Source of the DNA: Elysia chlorotica
Lineage: Eukaryota; Mollusca; Gastropoda; Plakobranchidae
Assembly: GCA_003991915.1 (NCBI GenBank)
Contig: RQTK01000771.1
Coordinates: 50,015-114,014 of the forward strand
Direction of reading: 5' to 3'
DNA: 64,000 nucleotides
Below, piece by piece: positions 22,311-35,240 of this stretch (position 1 is the first letter of the stretch; each line of letters begins with the position of its first letter). A program made the translations under genes and the position numbers. The notes under the pieces were generated by a model. The model saw only the letters and a program-made list of their open reading frames with translations, did not search any database and was not told the DNA's origin.

Positions 22311-23055
22311 GCGCGTTCACACCAAAACATCGCCAGTACAAGTGATATTGGACAAGGAAACTCGTCAGAGTTAGTGCGTTCACACCAAATTTTATCGCTC
22401 CTCCGTGTAGAATTACAAATCCAAGGTGGATACAAAGTTGAAGCTGATTCTGTTCTTATGGCTGAGACGGAAAACATAAAAGAGCAAGACGAAGATATTG
22501 GGTTCATCCCATTTGTAGACGATGTGAAATGTTTGAAGAGTATCACCATAATTTTTTCTAGATGTTGATAAATGAATATCATAATAAGGACGAAGCCGGA
22601 AACTGAATGGGCTTCCTTATAAACATGTATTCAGACGTGTACATTTTAATAGCGCCTCATATTCGGAAACAGACAACGAGCTACATACTTGTATCGTACA
22701 ATGCAGGCCTCTTGTATACGGCAGCGATCAACGCTTCACACCATGCTGTGATTATCCATCTTGGATAATGTAATGGAATAAAATCAAATCTATCGTCTCT
22801 TGAATGTCGCCGACGTCAACTTGTGCGACTGACGTCAGTCTGACTCAGGTATTTGTGCTGGTTGATGACCCCACAATCGTACCGGAATCGGTGAAATTTT
22901 AGTGCTGCGCTAAATCTGAAAAAAAAACGCCGTGCCGAGAAAAAGATACTCGTCCGTTATCAGGAGTGTAGTGTGAACGCTTAAAAAGAAAAATATACGT
23001 TTTTTGGTGCACTCTATTGGTCGGACGAGATCGATATTTCGGTGTGAACGCGGCC
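22311..23055. mobile_element. Candidate non-autonomous DNA transposon with nested inverted termini
   Basis: The left end gcgcgttcacaccaaaacatcg (shown in part) is mirrored at the right end, where ggtgtgaacgcggcc follows cgatatttc. A second, inner pair exists: gcgttcacaccaaatttt at 22376 and gtgtgaacgc at 22971. GTTCACAC-type termini are common among cut-and-paste elements. The interior has only a 64-residue frame and no transposase motif. Confidence 0.5.
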
Positions 23056-23297
23056 TAAGCTAAATTTTGTAATCTTCATCTGGGTTTTCGGAAAAAATTC
23101 TATAGAGATAATTATAAAATGCTAAAATATTAATCAATTTTGGATGACGCTCTTTGCACCACGTTGTTTAAGTCTCGTGGCTATTCGCTGCCTGTTGCTA
23201 TTATAGCCTCGTGCGCCAGATGGCTTCTTGGAGATTAACAGTGTTTGAGCCGTGTGACGTCAACTGCTTTAGCGCACTCATTCCCTCTTCCTAGGTG

Positions 23298-23560
23298 GGG
23301 GGCGCGGTGTACCTGGGGTAGAACATCGGTTTCCGACGCAAAAGGTCCGAGTTCGAGTCCTGGCGATTGCGCTGCCTACTGGTTGGGTCGGTGTCAGTTT
23401 AATGTGACCGGCTGAGACAGGAGTCATGGCATCCCCGCCCTTTCTCGTGTGTGGCAGCACATAAAATTGTCAGACATCAGTATTAGTGGCCCGTCTGCAA
23501 TATAGCCTATATAGTGCTTATGCTGGACGTTAAACCAACTCAACAATAACTCAACAATCT
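23298..23560 (+). mobile_element. SINE family A, best-preserved full-length copy
   Basis: The head is ggggcgcggtg ... gtagaacatcgg ... aggtccgagttcgagtcctgg. The body is ttgggtcggtgtcagtttaa, gctgagacaggagtcatggc, tgtggcagcacataaaattg, atatagcctatatagtgc and ggacgttaaaccaactcaac. It ends in a CAACAATAA tail and serves as the reference for the other copies here. Confidence 0.85.
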
Positions 23561-24934
23561 TCTTCCTAGGTCTAGACTCATGGTGTTCTTTGTAAAACAT
23601 TATGTACATGAAAATTTGCAGCAAACGCCACATTTAGTATTCTTTTCTTTTTAATTTAAATTTGCCAAACAGAACCATAATGGTAATATTAGATTTCAAT
23701 AATCTTTTCTATAAATTAAAAAAAACCCGCAATAAAACATGATTGTTTTTAACCGCTGCACCTCGCTATTACCGTCTGTTTTTTGTGTGTGCCCAGAACA
23801 CGCAGATCAAACCATTGTTATTAACCGATAATGTTTGGGGTGATCTTTGTAAATTTTAAGATTAACATTTAAATTGGTAAATTCAAAATTTTGTCATCTA
23901 AGGACATGAGAGTGGAAACTGCCCAAACGTTCGAAAAAACGAAAAAGAGAAAATGTGTCGGCTTTTGGCGCAGCTCAGATCAGAAAAACGATTGGTGGCT
24001 ACTTTAGCCCCAGTTATGGGAGTTGGGCACCACATTGTACAAATACACCCGTGGTGTAAATGCCCCACATGTTGAAAATAGACGCTCGGGATTTGTTTTT
24101 TCATTTACATAGATCGGTAAAAACATATGACTAATTTAAACAAATCTCACATCTCTATACATAAGAACGAGATTCCACTAACAGTTGTTCCACTTTGTTG
24201 GAAGACAATAATCATGTTCAATAAGCATAGGCGTCATAGTGTTCTTTTGTAGTAAGCCTACACTTTTTCCTGTTTGCGTCCTCTATGTTCTCTTTTAAAC
24301 ACTAGTAAAGTTGCATTTCACTTGCATTACCCACTTCAAGGGCGCTATTGCTTGATGAAAAGCAAGAAAGTTATAAAGACCTTGGTGAAATCTCAGTCCA
24401 GACACTTAAGTTGGATTTTATTATTACTTATCGTCCAACTATCTTTTTTTTTAAATTTGTGCAAAATTTGCCATTTTTTAAAATAACAATATGTGTTGTT
24501 CCGGAGCGTGCATAATTATCAAGTTTAAAAAACAAACTGTATGTTATTAGAAAATTTAGTCTTTTACAGTAGGTGTGCGAACAAACATTTCAGTTAATCA
24601 TTACCAATAACAATCTGCCAAAATCTTTTTTATGTGATAGATTGGAAAGAAAAAATGGTAGCTATAAATTGTCGCACACTTTGCTTTCCCAAAACCACCA
24701 CTTAGTTCTTTTGGAAATCTGGCTAGGTTTAGGTTTTTATATTTTACCAACACACCCTCTTTTGCAGATCCATTCATTTTTTCACTCCCAGTGCTGTAAA
24801 ACGTTTAAACATAGCTCAAATTACAGATTTAGTCTACTTAACAAACAAAAATAAAACGAGAACAATAATAGTGCTGTGTATGAAGCAGATGCAGCACTCA
24901 TGTGGTTTTATCTAAAAGTAATACATTTATAGAG

Positions 24935-25091
24935 CGACGTATCCCAGTTGGTAGTGACCAGCTGAGACAGGAGTCATGGTATCCCCGCCCTGTCTCGTGT
25001 GTGGCAGCGCATAAAATTGTCAAACGTTAATCTTGGGGTCCGTCCACAATAATAGCCTATGTAGTGCTGACGTTAGACGTTAAATCAACTG

Positions 25092-25157
<66 letters not shown>
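24935..25157 (+). mobile_element. SINE family A with (CAA)n tail
   Basis: A short tRNA-like head is joined to ccagctgagacaggagtcat, tgtctcgtgtgtggcagcg and gtagtgctgacgttagacg. It ends in about 23 CAA units (25087-25157), showing that the CAA microsatellites of this genome can grow from SINE tails. Confidence 0.85.
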
Positions 25158-25158
<1 letters not shown>

Positions 25159-27068
25159 TCTCAGTTGGTAATCGGGAGGTGTCGAGTTTTGTCGCCACTC
25201 TGCCTCTGTGTGGCTTTACGTAAACATTGCCAGACTATAGTCTTGATATTATTTGCCTTATAAGAATTATTGGAGAAGACTTTGATATACGTAAATGTGA
25301 TTGGCTGATGCACATGTTCCGAAATACTAATTTCTTCCATGTGGGGCTGTGCGTTAAGTTCTAAGACACCTATTCTTGGGACCCGTTGCTGTATCGGAAC
25401 TATTGTTCTTCTTGGACACCTAATAATACCTAAGCGACCTTCACTAGAGAGCTTCCAAGTGCACCCAGTAAACTTTGCCTCAGTGACACAAGCCCAAGCG
25501 GAAATTCAGGCATCACTAAAGCACATTGAGCACATTGTGGAAGTGTGCGCTCTCGGAGACTGAGCCCTACCGCCTGCCCTGCACATGGCGACACATGGAG
25601 ACACATGGCGGGCGAAACATATCGGTATCCTGGTGGTCATACGAGGAGTGAAGGACACGTCTGGTCTCCAACTGGCACATACCATGTTGAGCATGCGCAC
25701 AGCTAATCACATCTTTGTGAAACATGGCGGCGATAATCCATATGCATTGCAAGTGCACATTATAATATGTACGCAGCTTGAACTTCTTTAAAATGTTCGC
25801 AGTAGGTTCTTATCCTCTAATATGGTATGCAACTGCAGTATCCCTTATTTGGCATACCACTGTAGGGGCCACATTCTGTTTGTTAGCTTGCCATCTTTTG
25901 GGGGTTCATGTAAGGATTGTTTTCTTCTAATCTCGTAAAATGCTGGATAGAATAATTATAAACTGTACTCTTACACTGTTGCCTCTAAACTTAACTAAAT
26001 TAGACCTTTTCAACGCCATTTCCGACGTGTATATATACAGCGCTCTAGGTGTTTATTTCAGCCTGCCGTGTAAGTGAAAATGACCTTTGAATGAATTCTA
26101 CATACATGTACCAAGTCAACCACTTTTCCTCTTGCCAATAGTGGGATTCAGAAACACAAGGCAAATTGAAGCAAGGATGACTGTCTTACATTACTTAAAC
26201 TTATTTATGTGGATGAAGAATATAAAAGATACACTGTAAAATTCATATAACTAAACAATATTTAACCTAATAAGGGCATTTCCGTAAAGTTTTCGTGCAC
26301 CAAAATTCAGGATATCAAAATACATTGTATCTTGCATTGCCCCTTCTAGTAAATGCAGGCTAAATCTTATCAATCGAATCAATGTATCTGTGCCCAAACA
26401 GGTTTTTCATCCATAAAAATACGTGTCTGGTGTTAAAAACATCAAACTAGCTCTCACCCTATGTCCAACAACTGTCTCCCCCCTGCCATACCAATGGAGG
26501 GACGAAGATCTGTTTGTTGACATGTTTTCTCTGCAATGTTTGTGCCCTTTGTCGTCGCCAGGGCGTCGCAAGTTGCACACCGCACAGGCGTCCACGGAGG
26601 TCGGCCCAGGAGCGAGTCGGCTTTGATCTCCCCCAGCACTGTTTGACCAGCACATCTTCCAATATGGCTGTGGCGAGAAAAGTTCTTGGAAGGCGGGGGT
26701 TGGAAGCGAGAAAAGCCACTATAAACAAAAATAATAGAAAAGCCGGATCAAAAGAGAAGTAAAATACTGTCTAGGAGAGTTCTGAAATAGAAATTTGGAG
26801 ATAACAATTTTTTAAAATGATAAAATAGAATAAAGCATCAATTTGCTACCGAACGAAAAATTTTGATAAAAGGCCTTCAAATTTTCGACTTTTATTAAAC
26901 AGTAGAACAGTCCAATAGCTAAATCTTTCAAGTTTAAATTTTTATGAGATAGAGAGGTTTGGATATGATCCAGGTACAAGCAGCATCATGTGTAATTACA
27001 TCAGTAGATAAAAATCAGCAGATGCAATTCATGAAAATATTGTATACAAACAATACGAAAGCACCCAC

Positions 27069-27071
27069 CCT

Positions 27072-27107
<36 letters not shown>

Positions 27108-27131
27108 TCTCTCGCCCCCCCCCCCCCCCAT
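27069..27131. repeat. (CT)n followed by poly-C
   Basis: About 20 CT units with one interruption are followed by a run of C. Confidence 0.95.
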
Positions 27132-28072
27132 TATTTGACAGTTTCATTAACATATTTAAAAACTCATCAAATCTTTAACACCAATTGGCTAGTACATTAC
27201 TATTCTTAAGCATCTTAAAATAATTTCATTATATTGCAAAAAAACAGGCCCAAAAGGTAATGTGAAGATCTTCCACTGTGTGTCAGATATGTCAGTGCTT
27301 TGGGTGGGCGAGCAAGAGAAATAAGAAAGGTGTTGAAAAGAAATTAATCATTATGGCATGATTTTTATCTATGAGAAGATAGTATAAGATAAGATAAGAT
27401 AAACTATGTCTTTTTTTTTTATCCCATAGGGAAATTTGCCTTGGTCTTACATAATGTTATACACTTATGCATTTGGTTCAATATTACAGCAACAAAGGTG
27501 GTTTATGATCGATCTCGGCAATACACCAGAAGGGTAATAATAGAATAAATTTAGAAAAGGACATAAATCCAGAACCAAAACAGTCAGTAATACTATTTAA
27601 AAAAACTAGAATATTACGAATATTTACATCGAACATTAGTCGACATATCACGAACTCAACACAATTGCTACACAAAAACTATAAATTCTTAAAAATTCGG
27701 CGGGTTCAAGCTTGGCTAATAATAGCATCTCTATATACAGTGTATATAATATGTATTCCTGTACATAGGGTTTGAAGCAAGTCAAGCTCACACACAAAAT
27801 TATTATGTCATGGATTAAACTCGTATAATATCCAAACCCAAAACACCACCATAACACGAATTGTTTAGCGCGTATTCAAAGGCAGGGCAATTTTCATAGT
27901 TATAATTGTCACTCCTAATTGTTATTCCCGTAGGTTTTAAAACATAGAATGAAGAACATATACCTCATATATCCGTGTAATAAAGGCTAACAAATTAAAT
28001 TTTTTATTTATTAATTAGGGACTTGGAAAGCCCTCCCTCTCTTTCTCCCTGCTCTCTCTGCCTCTTCCCCTC

Positions 28073-28077
<5 letters not shown>

Positions 28078-28121
<44 letters not shown>
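28078..28121. repeat. (CT)n microsatellite
   Basis: About 21 CT units in a pyrimidine-rich stretch upstream of the vestigial-like gene. Confidence 0.95.
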
Positions 28122-28123
<2 letters not shown>

Positions 28124-28766
28124 CTCCACTCACTCCCCAGCTCTACCTTTCGATATTCTTTTCTCCTCTCCATTTGCTCTTTTTTTGCCTTTCACCTTGG
28201 TTTTTCTTTCCGGAATTCGTCCTCCAATTCAAAGTGCGGCCTCCGCATTCAACACCTCTCAGTTTCCGTACTCATTCATCCTTCATCACCCAGCCTTTTC
28301 ACTTTCTTATCAAAATGTGGAAAAACTGCTGTACCGGAGTTGGTACTCGAGATTTGGTCGGTAACATTAATACTGACACCGACCAAGACATACCTTGCCC
28401 CGTGATATAATTATTCCATCATCAGGTTATACTTTCAATGAGGAAGATGAAAATAGTTTAAAGTGGAAAATGAAGATCTGGAAATACCCATACAAATTTT
28501 GTAGAATTCTGCTTTATCGTAAAATATGTGGGGAGACAGCAAACAATATGCAATAACTAACTTTCACAGATTATAACAAAGTGTCGGAGTTGAAAGTTAA
28601 GCAGTTATCTTCCCACTTAAAAACTCAAGCTAGTTTTTATAGTTAAAGGTAAATGTTAGCCTTGCCAAGGACGTTGTGAGATTTTCAAGCTATTGCCAGG
28701 GCCTAATTAAGTAATTTACTGGTTAACGATACGGTTAGTTTTGCCTGGCTGTCTCCGCGCCGAGAC

Positions 28767-28776
28767 AGATCAAAGG
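28767..28776 (+). promoter_or_regulatory. Candidate TCF/LEF site upstream of the vestigial-like gene
   Basis: AGATCAAAGG is an exact match to the TCF/LEF consensus. It lies about 1.1 kb before the start codon in a GC-richer, non-repetitive patch (28741-28930). Wnt input to vestigial is known in insects. A single 10-mer is weak evidence. Confidence 0.3.
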
Positions 28777-28957
28777 GGAGCGATCCGTCATCGATCTACT
28801 TTAGAGAGCCAAGAGTTAGCGAAGTGTGCTATGCACCCAACTCAGGAGTCTTGCTTTCAGAGCACACTGTCATGCCTCAAGTGCTGGACTACAACGATCC
28901 GGGATTTGGGGAGAAAAACATTGACAAGGAATGAATGAGTGAGTGAGTGAATGAGAG

Positions 28958-28961
28958 ATTG

Positions 28962-29051
<90 letters not shown>
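28958..29051. repeat. (GATA)n-(GA)n compound microsatellite
   Basis: About 13 GATA units run straight into about 18 GA units. Confidence 0.95.
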
Positions 29052-29053
<2 letters not shown>

Positions 29054-29299
29054 ACAGGTGCAGCAGAAAGAGAGTTAAAATAGAATGAGTCGAGAAAGAT
29101 AGAGATAGACAAGCAAGGAGATATGAGAGTGAGAGATAGACAAAGTACTGTTGGGAAGATAGATAGAATGCTGATAGACGGATAGACAGATAGAGCGAGA
29201 TAGAAAGAAAGAAAGTTATTAGAGAAGAAAGTGTCTGTCGTCGATTCCATTTATCTTACTTGAGAGGTTACACAGAATAAAGGAAAGGTAAGAGAGTCC

Positions 29300-29863
29300 C
29301 TAGCTGACCATCCAATGGTAGAGACGTTCACGGACCCGAGTTGGACAAGCGCTCACCTTGGCATTGCGCCTGCATCACCCTCTCCCCCTCCTACCCTACC
29401 CCAAACCCTAATCCACTCTCTCGTGTTCCCCCCTGCCCCTGCTCACTCGCAGGTTCTGCGCGCTCCTGTGGGCGGTGCCGGGCTGGGAGCCCCTCACGAA
29501 TGCCGGGAATGGCAGGCTCGAGCCGCGCGCAGGCCTCAGGTATTGGAAGGATTGGAAGGATGTACGTGGCTGCCGTTCTAGCTCGGCCCGCCCCCTATCG
29601 GCCCATCGACAGCTACGTCCGGCATGAAGGGAGAGAATTATGCAAACGTTCGACTGACTCCAGACCCGCAAACTCTCCACAGTTTTCGGAGATTTTGCGT
29701 CGTGAAGTAACGTTTTGTTCTCACATCGGGGGCGCAGCGGGATCCTGGGATCTAGTTCTAGTTCTTTGCAGTTTTCGGAGGATAGAATCTTCTGAGCATT
29801 CCTGCCACACCTAGTTTATCTAACTCGCTAGCCCTGCCGATCTGTACCATCCACCTGCTCATA
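29300..29863 (+). promoter_or_regulatory. GC-rich promoter / 5' UTR region of the vestigial-like gene
   Basis: This is a GC-rich island (ggcggtgccgggctgggagc and similar) directly upstream of the start codon in otherwise AT-rich DNA. Open frames on both strands reflect composition. An MCAT-type CATTCCT lies at 29797-29803, 60 bp before the ATG. No TATA box could be fixed. Confidence 0.5.
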
Positions 29864-29938
29864 ATGAGCTGCGTTGATTTTATGTATCAGTTTTACTCTC
29901 CGTACTTCCCATACAAGACGCCATCCGATGACACTCAG
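29864..29938 (+). CDS. VGLL2: Vestigial-like protein, exon 1
   Basis: Twenty-five residues, MSCVDFMYQFYSPYFPYKTP and then SDDTQ, match the N terminus of vertebrate VGLL2 (MSCLDVMYQVYGPPQPYF). An in-frame TAG at 29783 with no intervening ATG fixes the start. The donor is CAG|gtaaga, phase 0. The exon is too short to appear as a long open frame and was recognised from the family N terminus. Confidence 0.92.
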
Positions 29939-31018
29939 GTAAGAATTCGGGGTTTTCTTTTAAATTCAAACCTTTAACCCCTTAGTTATTACAAATAATC
30001 TCAACATATACTTGAAAAATCTACTTTCATCGACTTCCATGCTGAAATTGCACCATTGATTTGTGTTTGAGTTGGTAAGGTACACTTCAATGAAGAATAT
30101 CTTGGTAAGTCGCAGGGTGTATGGTAAAAGACCTGAGCTACCGGAACACATTATCTGACCACATCTCACCACAGCTGACCACCTGGTCACCTCAAAGGCT
30201 TGGACATGTCGGCCAATTACCCAAACTATTCCAGGAGGAGACGCCCTCAACACTTAAGGATGCTGGACATTGCAATAAGTTCAGGACATTGTTTAGGAGC
30301 CGAAGATGCCGTTAAGAACATTCTCGCACACTGTGCAGTCTTTCACACAGAGCATAGATAGGCCACGCCATTCCACATTATCATTCGGGTAAAAGGTGCA
30401 CGTCTGACTACACTGTACAAATAGGACTTCATATCCCAGCAGGCTTACGACTGTTTCAATTTCACCAAGCGGCTTTTTAGTTATAATTATCATCTACATT
30501 GTATATGCACAGAAATACCGAATAATATGCTGCACTGGAAGTGATATAAGGCGATTTCACATAGCCGTAGATTTTTCTTTTCCTGGGAACGAATTTCTTA
30601 GATTCGTACTGTTATCAAATAAAAAGAGAACATAAGCTTTATTTTTATTTTCATAAATTAAACAATAGAAATAACATTTCTTGTAAGATTGGTTGCATCA
30701 GCCTTCGGTAAGTCCATCTATTTTTAGTAGACTGGTTCAGGGCCATTTTATTTTCTCAGCTCCTTCATCAAAAAGTATTAAATACTTGACTATTTGGACA
30801 GACCTATCTGTCACTTAAGTTTGAAACTGTCGAAACTATTGCAATTATGCAACAGTAAACCATATACAGCACATATGAGCACGTTTATTAAAGAGTGTAA
30901 CATTTTTAACCAATAATTAACAATACGGCAATAAAATGCTAAAAGTATTATACTTGATGACATTGTACATCATACTTTTTTCTGCAATAAAGATTAGCCA
31001 TACAAAACAAAAAGAAAT

Positions 31019-31125
31019 GGTACATATCAAATATTTAATTCAAAGTCCTTGTATCAGATTATCAAACTCCAACGCAAACATGAGAAAATAGTAAACAATG
31101 AGTGTGTGGCTATTTGATTAATTAA

Positions 31126-31174
<49 letters not shown>

Positions 31175-31280
31175 GTACAGATCAAATATTTAATTCAAAG
31201 TCCTTGTATCAGATTATCAAACTCCAACGCAAACATGAGAAAATAGTAAACAATGAGTGTGTGGCTATTTGATTAATTAA
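31019..31280. repeat. 107-bp direct repeat separated by (AAT)n
   Basis: 31019-31125 and 31174-31280 appear to differ at one base. Between them lies an (AAT)n array of about 16 units. Located in intron 1 of the vestigial-like gene. Confidence 0.92.
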
Positions 31281-31567
31281 TTATTTAAAGCTTTGCAGAA
31301 CTTGATAATTGCAAGAGAAATTATTCAGAAATCTGTGAACATTTTTACCTGTTGCATGTATTTTGATATTTTAATTGCTTTACAAAGCTGTCTTGTTGAT
31401 ATAGACCGAGGCAATAAATTCCATAGAAATTTTTACCAATGCGTAAAGTTTTAATTCGCTTATGTCTGAACTGCAGTCGGTTCAAACTTACTTGGGGTGC
31501 TTGGGTATTAATGTAAGATTAAGAAAAAGGCATTTAAAAATACCGGTTATTTCTCCTTTTGGTGGCG

Positions 31568-31707
<140 letters not shown>

Positions 31708-32435
31708 ATAATAATAATAATAATCTTTTAGTTAAAAATGTTTTAGGTTGTTTGAAAAATATCATAGGGAGGCGCGGGTACTATCTGTGACTCGAACATC
31801 ATACCAGTCGGATAGTACTGTAATGCCCAACAATATAATTATTACTACACACATGTGATTGGATAGAGAATTATAGAACATTATTGATAAAATATTCAAC
31901 TGGCTGGTGAATAATTACAATTATGGTGATGTTTCGCTTACCAATATTAATTTACCCACAATTACTAGAAATAAAGGCAATGTGTGTTAAATCACGGCAT
32001 TATTGATGGATTAAATACTGTTCAGATTTAGAGACATTGTGAAAATGAAACCTGGTGTAGGTATTCTTAAAGTTAAAAAATCCAAAATTTCCAACCATAG
32101 TTTAAACATCGAGTGCCTCTATAATTTCAAGTAATAAATGTTCATTTGTTAGATTGGTGGAAAAATATCTGCAAATGTACTCTTATTTTTATACGTCGTA
32201 GTAAATAAACACTTATCTATTCATCTATATGAGTCTGTCATTATTCCTCTTTAGTAATATAAAAAAGAATATCTCGATTTTACTTTCACAACCGCTATGA
32301 ACTTGCAGTCGAAATGAAAATGTTCACTTTTGTCACTTGATCAAAATATGTGATGGTATCTATTAATTTCAATTATTTTCATTGCCCATTAATCCTAATT
32401 CCAAGCATTTGACACATAGACGATACTGGGCTGGT

Positions 32436-32515
32436 TCTATAAAATACTCAACTGGTGAATATTCTCACAAAAATACTCAACTGGTTAATATTCTGATAAA
32501 AATACTCACATACTC
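32436..32515. repeat. Short tandem repeat, unit about 32 bp
   Basis: 'aaaatactcaactggtgaat' with attctcac is followed by a near copy (aaaatactcaactggttaat, attctgat) and a third partial unit. Confidence 0.7.
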
Positions 32516-33595
32516 ACGTTGGAATAAAAATTATGTAAGCGACAATGCCTCGTAGGTAGTATCTGTAACATATACAATGTTTTAGAAAAGAAGCTGTTTT
32601 GAAATGGTAACCTGTGAAAACGAATGAGGAATGATATATCAGAGAAGTATAAAATTAGCTTTGGTTTCATTGTTTAATAGCCCTTTCTATCACAATTTAT
32701 GCCTCCAATAAGTTTATTTGCAGTGAGGATGGAAAATCAAGTAGAATAAAGTTAGTAAATCTAATTTCATTTTATTTTATGAAAATACGCAAAATAATTA
32801 TGGTGAACATATCGGTCTATCCTACGTATATTAATGATATGCTTACAGCATGTAGGCTATAGTACTAGTTTATATGTAGTTATGCATTTTTGTATTCAAC
32901 TAGTAATAATATTTGTTACTTCTTCTCGTTGAAAAAATTAACGCTACAGAACTTCTGCTTGATTTAAAATTAAGTGAGATCTTATATTTGTTCATGAAAT
33001 TTTAGTCCCTAAAATGCAAACGAGGATACAGTTTCTAAAACATCTCGCAAACCTTCCCCCCCCCCCTTTCCTAAAAAACAAACAAACAAAAAACAAAACA
33101 AAAAAAGCTACGAAAAACAAAAAACAAACCAACAAAAACAAAACAAAACCCAACAACAACAAAACAACTTGAATATACAAGGAACGGGTGTTGGGTAAGT
33201 GATCCCATTATTGGCATTCCTTTTTCTGTGTAAGCAAAATGTTGCACCTAAGGCAGTATTTTATATTTAAGAAGCAGCATTGAATTACATGTGCAACGAT
33301 TTTGACAAAAACGAAAATAGATGATCAACATTTTTTGAAATGTATTGAAAAGAGATGTTCCACGAGATAATATCATGATATCCTAGGGATTTTGTCATAT
33401 CATTCTATTTTAAAAATTGATAAATACTCTCCTGCCTCTTCCGTTCTGTAATTCTTTAACTGTGTTTTTGTCTTCTCTAAATTGTACTCATTTCTACACA
33501 ATTAATACATATTGCTCTCCTGGCCTCTGTTTGTCGCTCTTTGTTTTGGACTGCCCTTTCTACCACCTCTCGATCTCTTTCTTTACATTAAAGAA

Positions 33596-33596
<1 letters not shown>

Positions 33597-33681
<85 letters not shown>
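33597..33681. repeat. (ATC)n microsatellite
   Basis: About 28 ATC units followed by CAA units, in intron 1. Confidence 0.97.
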
Positions 33682-33682
<1 letters not shown>

Positions 33683-33884
33683 CATCACCATCATAATCAT
33701 CATCAACAGCAACAACAACAAATAAAAAAAAAGTTATGTGAAAAATATCATAATTTTTTATCGTTCTCCCGAAAATTTGTTCAAATTGGTAATATAATAT
33801 ATAAAATGATTCAATTTTATGATTTCTATAATTTCACCGTCAATTTAAACTCCACTTAAAAAAAAACAACTAGTGCAATACCTA

Positions 33885-33985
33885 ATAGCCCAGTCGATAG
33901 TGCACTTTACTCCCGAGGAGGAAATCCGAAGTCCGAATTTTGACCCGTATTACCGTCTCGGAATTCTTCGGAAAAGCTGCACAGT
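33885..33985 (+). mobile_element. SINE family B, degenerate
   Basis: aatagcccagtcgatagtgc, then ggaaatccgaagtccgaatt and tctcggaattcttcgg, parallel the copies at 10525 and 59505. A-rich sequence follows. Confidence 0.5.
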
Positions 33986-34137
33986 TAAAAAAAAAACAAA
34001 AAAAAAAACAACCCCTGCTCATTAAAAAGGATCACGCCATGGTTAAATCTTTAACCAAATGCTCAAAACTTGAACTAACATAATCCATATACATTAACTA
34101 AGAACAAAACAAACCACAGCAACATGCACAAAAACAA

Positions 34138-34144
34138 CAACAAT

Positions 34145-34208
<64 letters not shown>

Positions 34209-34209
34209 G
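34138..34209. repeat. (CAA)n microsatellite
   Basis: About 22 CAA units inside a wider A/C-rich stretch. Confidence 0.97.
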
Positions 34210-34647
34210 AACAATCACACAAAAAAACAAAAAACGAAACAAAGCAACAAAACAAAAACAAAAACAACAATGACAAAAAAATGAACTACATTAAACGGCG
34301 CTGTAGTCATTTAATTAGGTCGATTTCCATTTTGCTCAGGTTCTGACTTGTTCCCGATCCGAACACTTAATCCTACCTAATGGGCAAGAAAGAATGTACG
34401 TGGATAGATCTAATGTTCTTTTCAATATTAAAATGTGAAAAAAACAAAAACGATTTAGTTTAAGATCTTCCTAGCAGCACAATAATAATGTTGTTATGAA
34501 AGATGAGCAGTTACTTTTTTCGCTCCTGATGTGACTCCAATAGATTGACTAAAACTGAATATTACTTTTGCGACGTATTCAATATGTACTCACATTGTTG
34601 TAAAATCTTAAATCAATGTTCAATTGTTGATATAATTGCTATTGTAT

Positions 34648-34732
34648 TCTTCTTCTTCTTCTTCTTCTTCTTCTTCTTCTTCTTCTTCTTCTTCTTCTTC
34701 TTCTTCTTCTTCTTCTTCTTCTTCTTCTTCTT
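34648..34732. repeat. (TTC)n microsatellite abutting an assembly gap
   Basis: About 28 TTC units run up to the Ns. Confidence 0.97.
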
Positions 34733-35159
34733 NNNNNNNNNNNNNNNNNNNNNNNNNNNNNNNNNNNNNNNNNNNNNNNNNNNNNNNNNNNNNNNNNNNN
34801 NNNNNNNNNNNNNNNNNNNNNNNNNNNNNNNNNNNNNNNNNNNNNNNNNNNNNNNNNNNNNNNNNNNNNNNNNNNNNNNNNNNNNNNNNNNNNNNNNNNN
34901 NNNNNNNNNNNNNNNNNNNNNNNNNNNNNNNNNNNNNNNNNNNNNNNNNNNNNNNNNNNNNNNNNNNNNNNNNNNNNNNNNNNNNNNNNNNNNNNNNNNN
35001 NNNNNNNNNNNNNNNNNNNNNNNNNNNNNNNNNNNNNNNNNNNNNNNNNNNNNNNNNNNNNNNNNNNNNNNNNNNNNNNNNNNNNNNNNNNNNNNNNNNN
35101 NNNNNNNNNNNNNNNNNNNNNNNNNNNNNNNNNNNNNNNNNNNNNNNNNNNNNNNNNNN
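34733..35159. other. Assembly gap (427 N)
   Basis: A run of N lies between (TTC)n and (GTT)n(ATT)n arrays in intron 1. The true length is unknown. Confidence 1.
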
Positions 35160-35173
35160 GGTTGTTGTTGTTG

Positions 35174-35236
<63 letters not shown>
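35160..35236. repeat. (GTT)n(ATT)n microsatellite
   Basis: A few GTT units pass into about 19 ATT units at the right edge of the gap. Confidence 0.97.

Positions 35237-35240
<4 letters not shown>

Larger units (their letters stand above)
18595..29300. other. Intergenic region between the two genes
   Basis: About 10.7 kb is mostly AT-rich, with SINE copies (21415, 23298, 24935), a TIR-bounded element (22311-23055), microsatellites at 19145-19230, 25087-25157, 27069-27127 and 28078-28121, and GC-richer patches at about 21000-21400 and 26400-26700. Those patches carry overlapping frames on both strands but no recognisable family. No gene is supported. Confidence 0.6.

Noticed and set aside
29341..29814. 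157-codon frame just before the vestigial-like start codon
   Set aside because: It is in another frame from the family N terminus, is GC-driven with an opposing open frame, and sits in the presumed promoter/5' UTR.
33417..33859. Two overlapping frames with poly-Ile and poly-His
   Set aside because: Produced by (ATC)n. The unrelated ends have no splice or family support.
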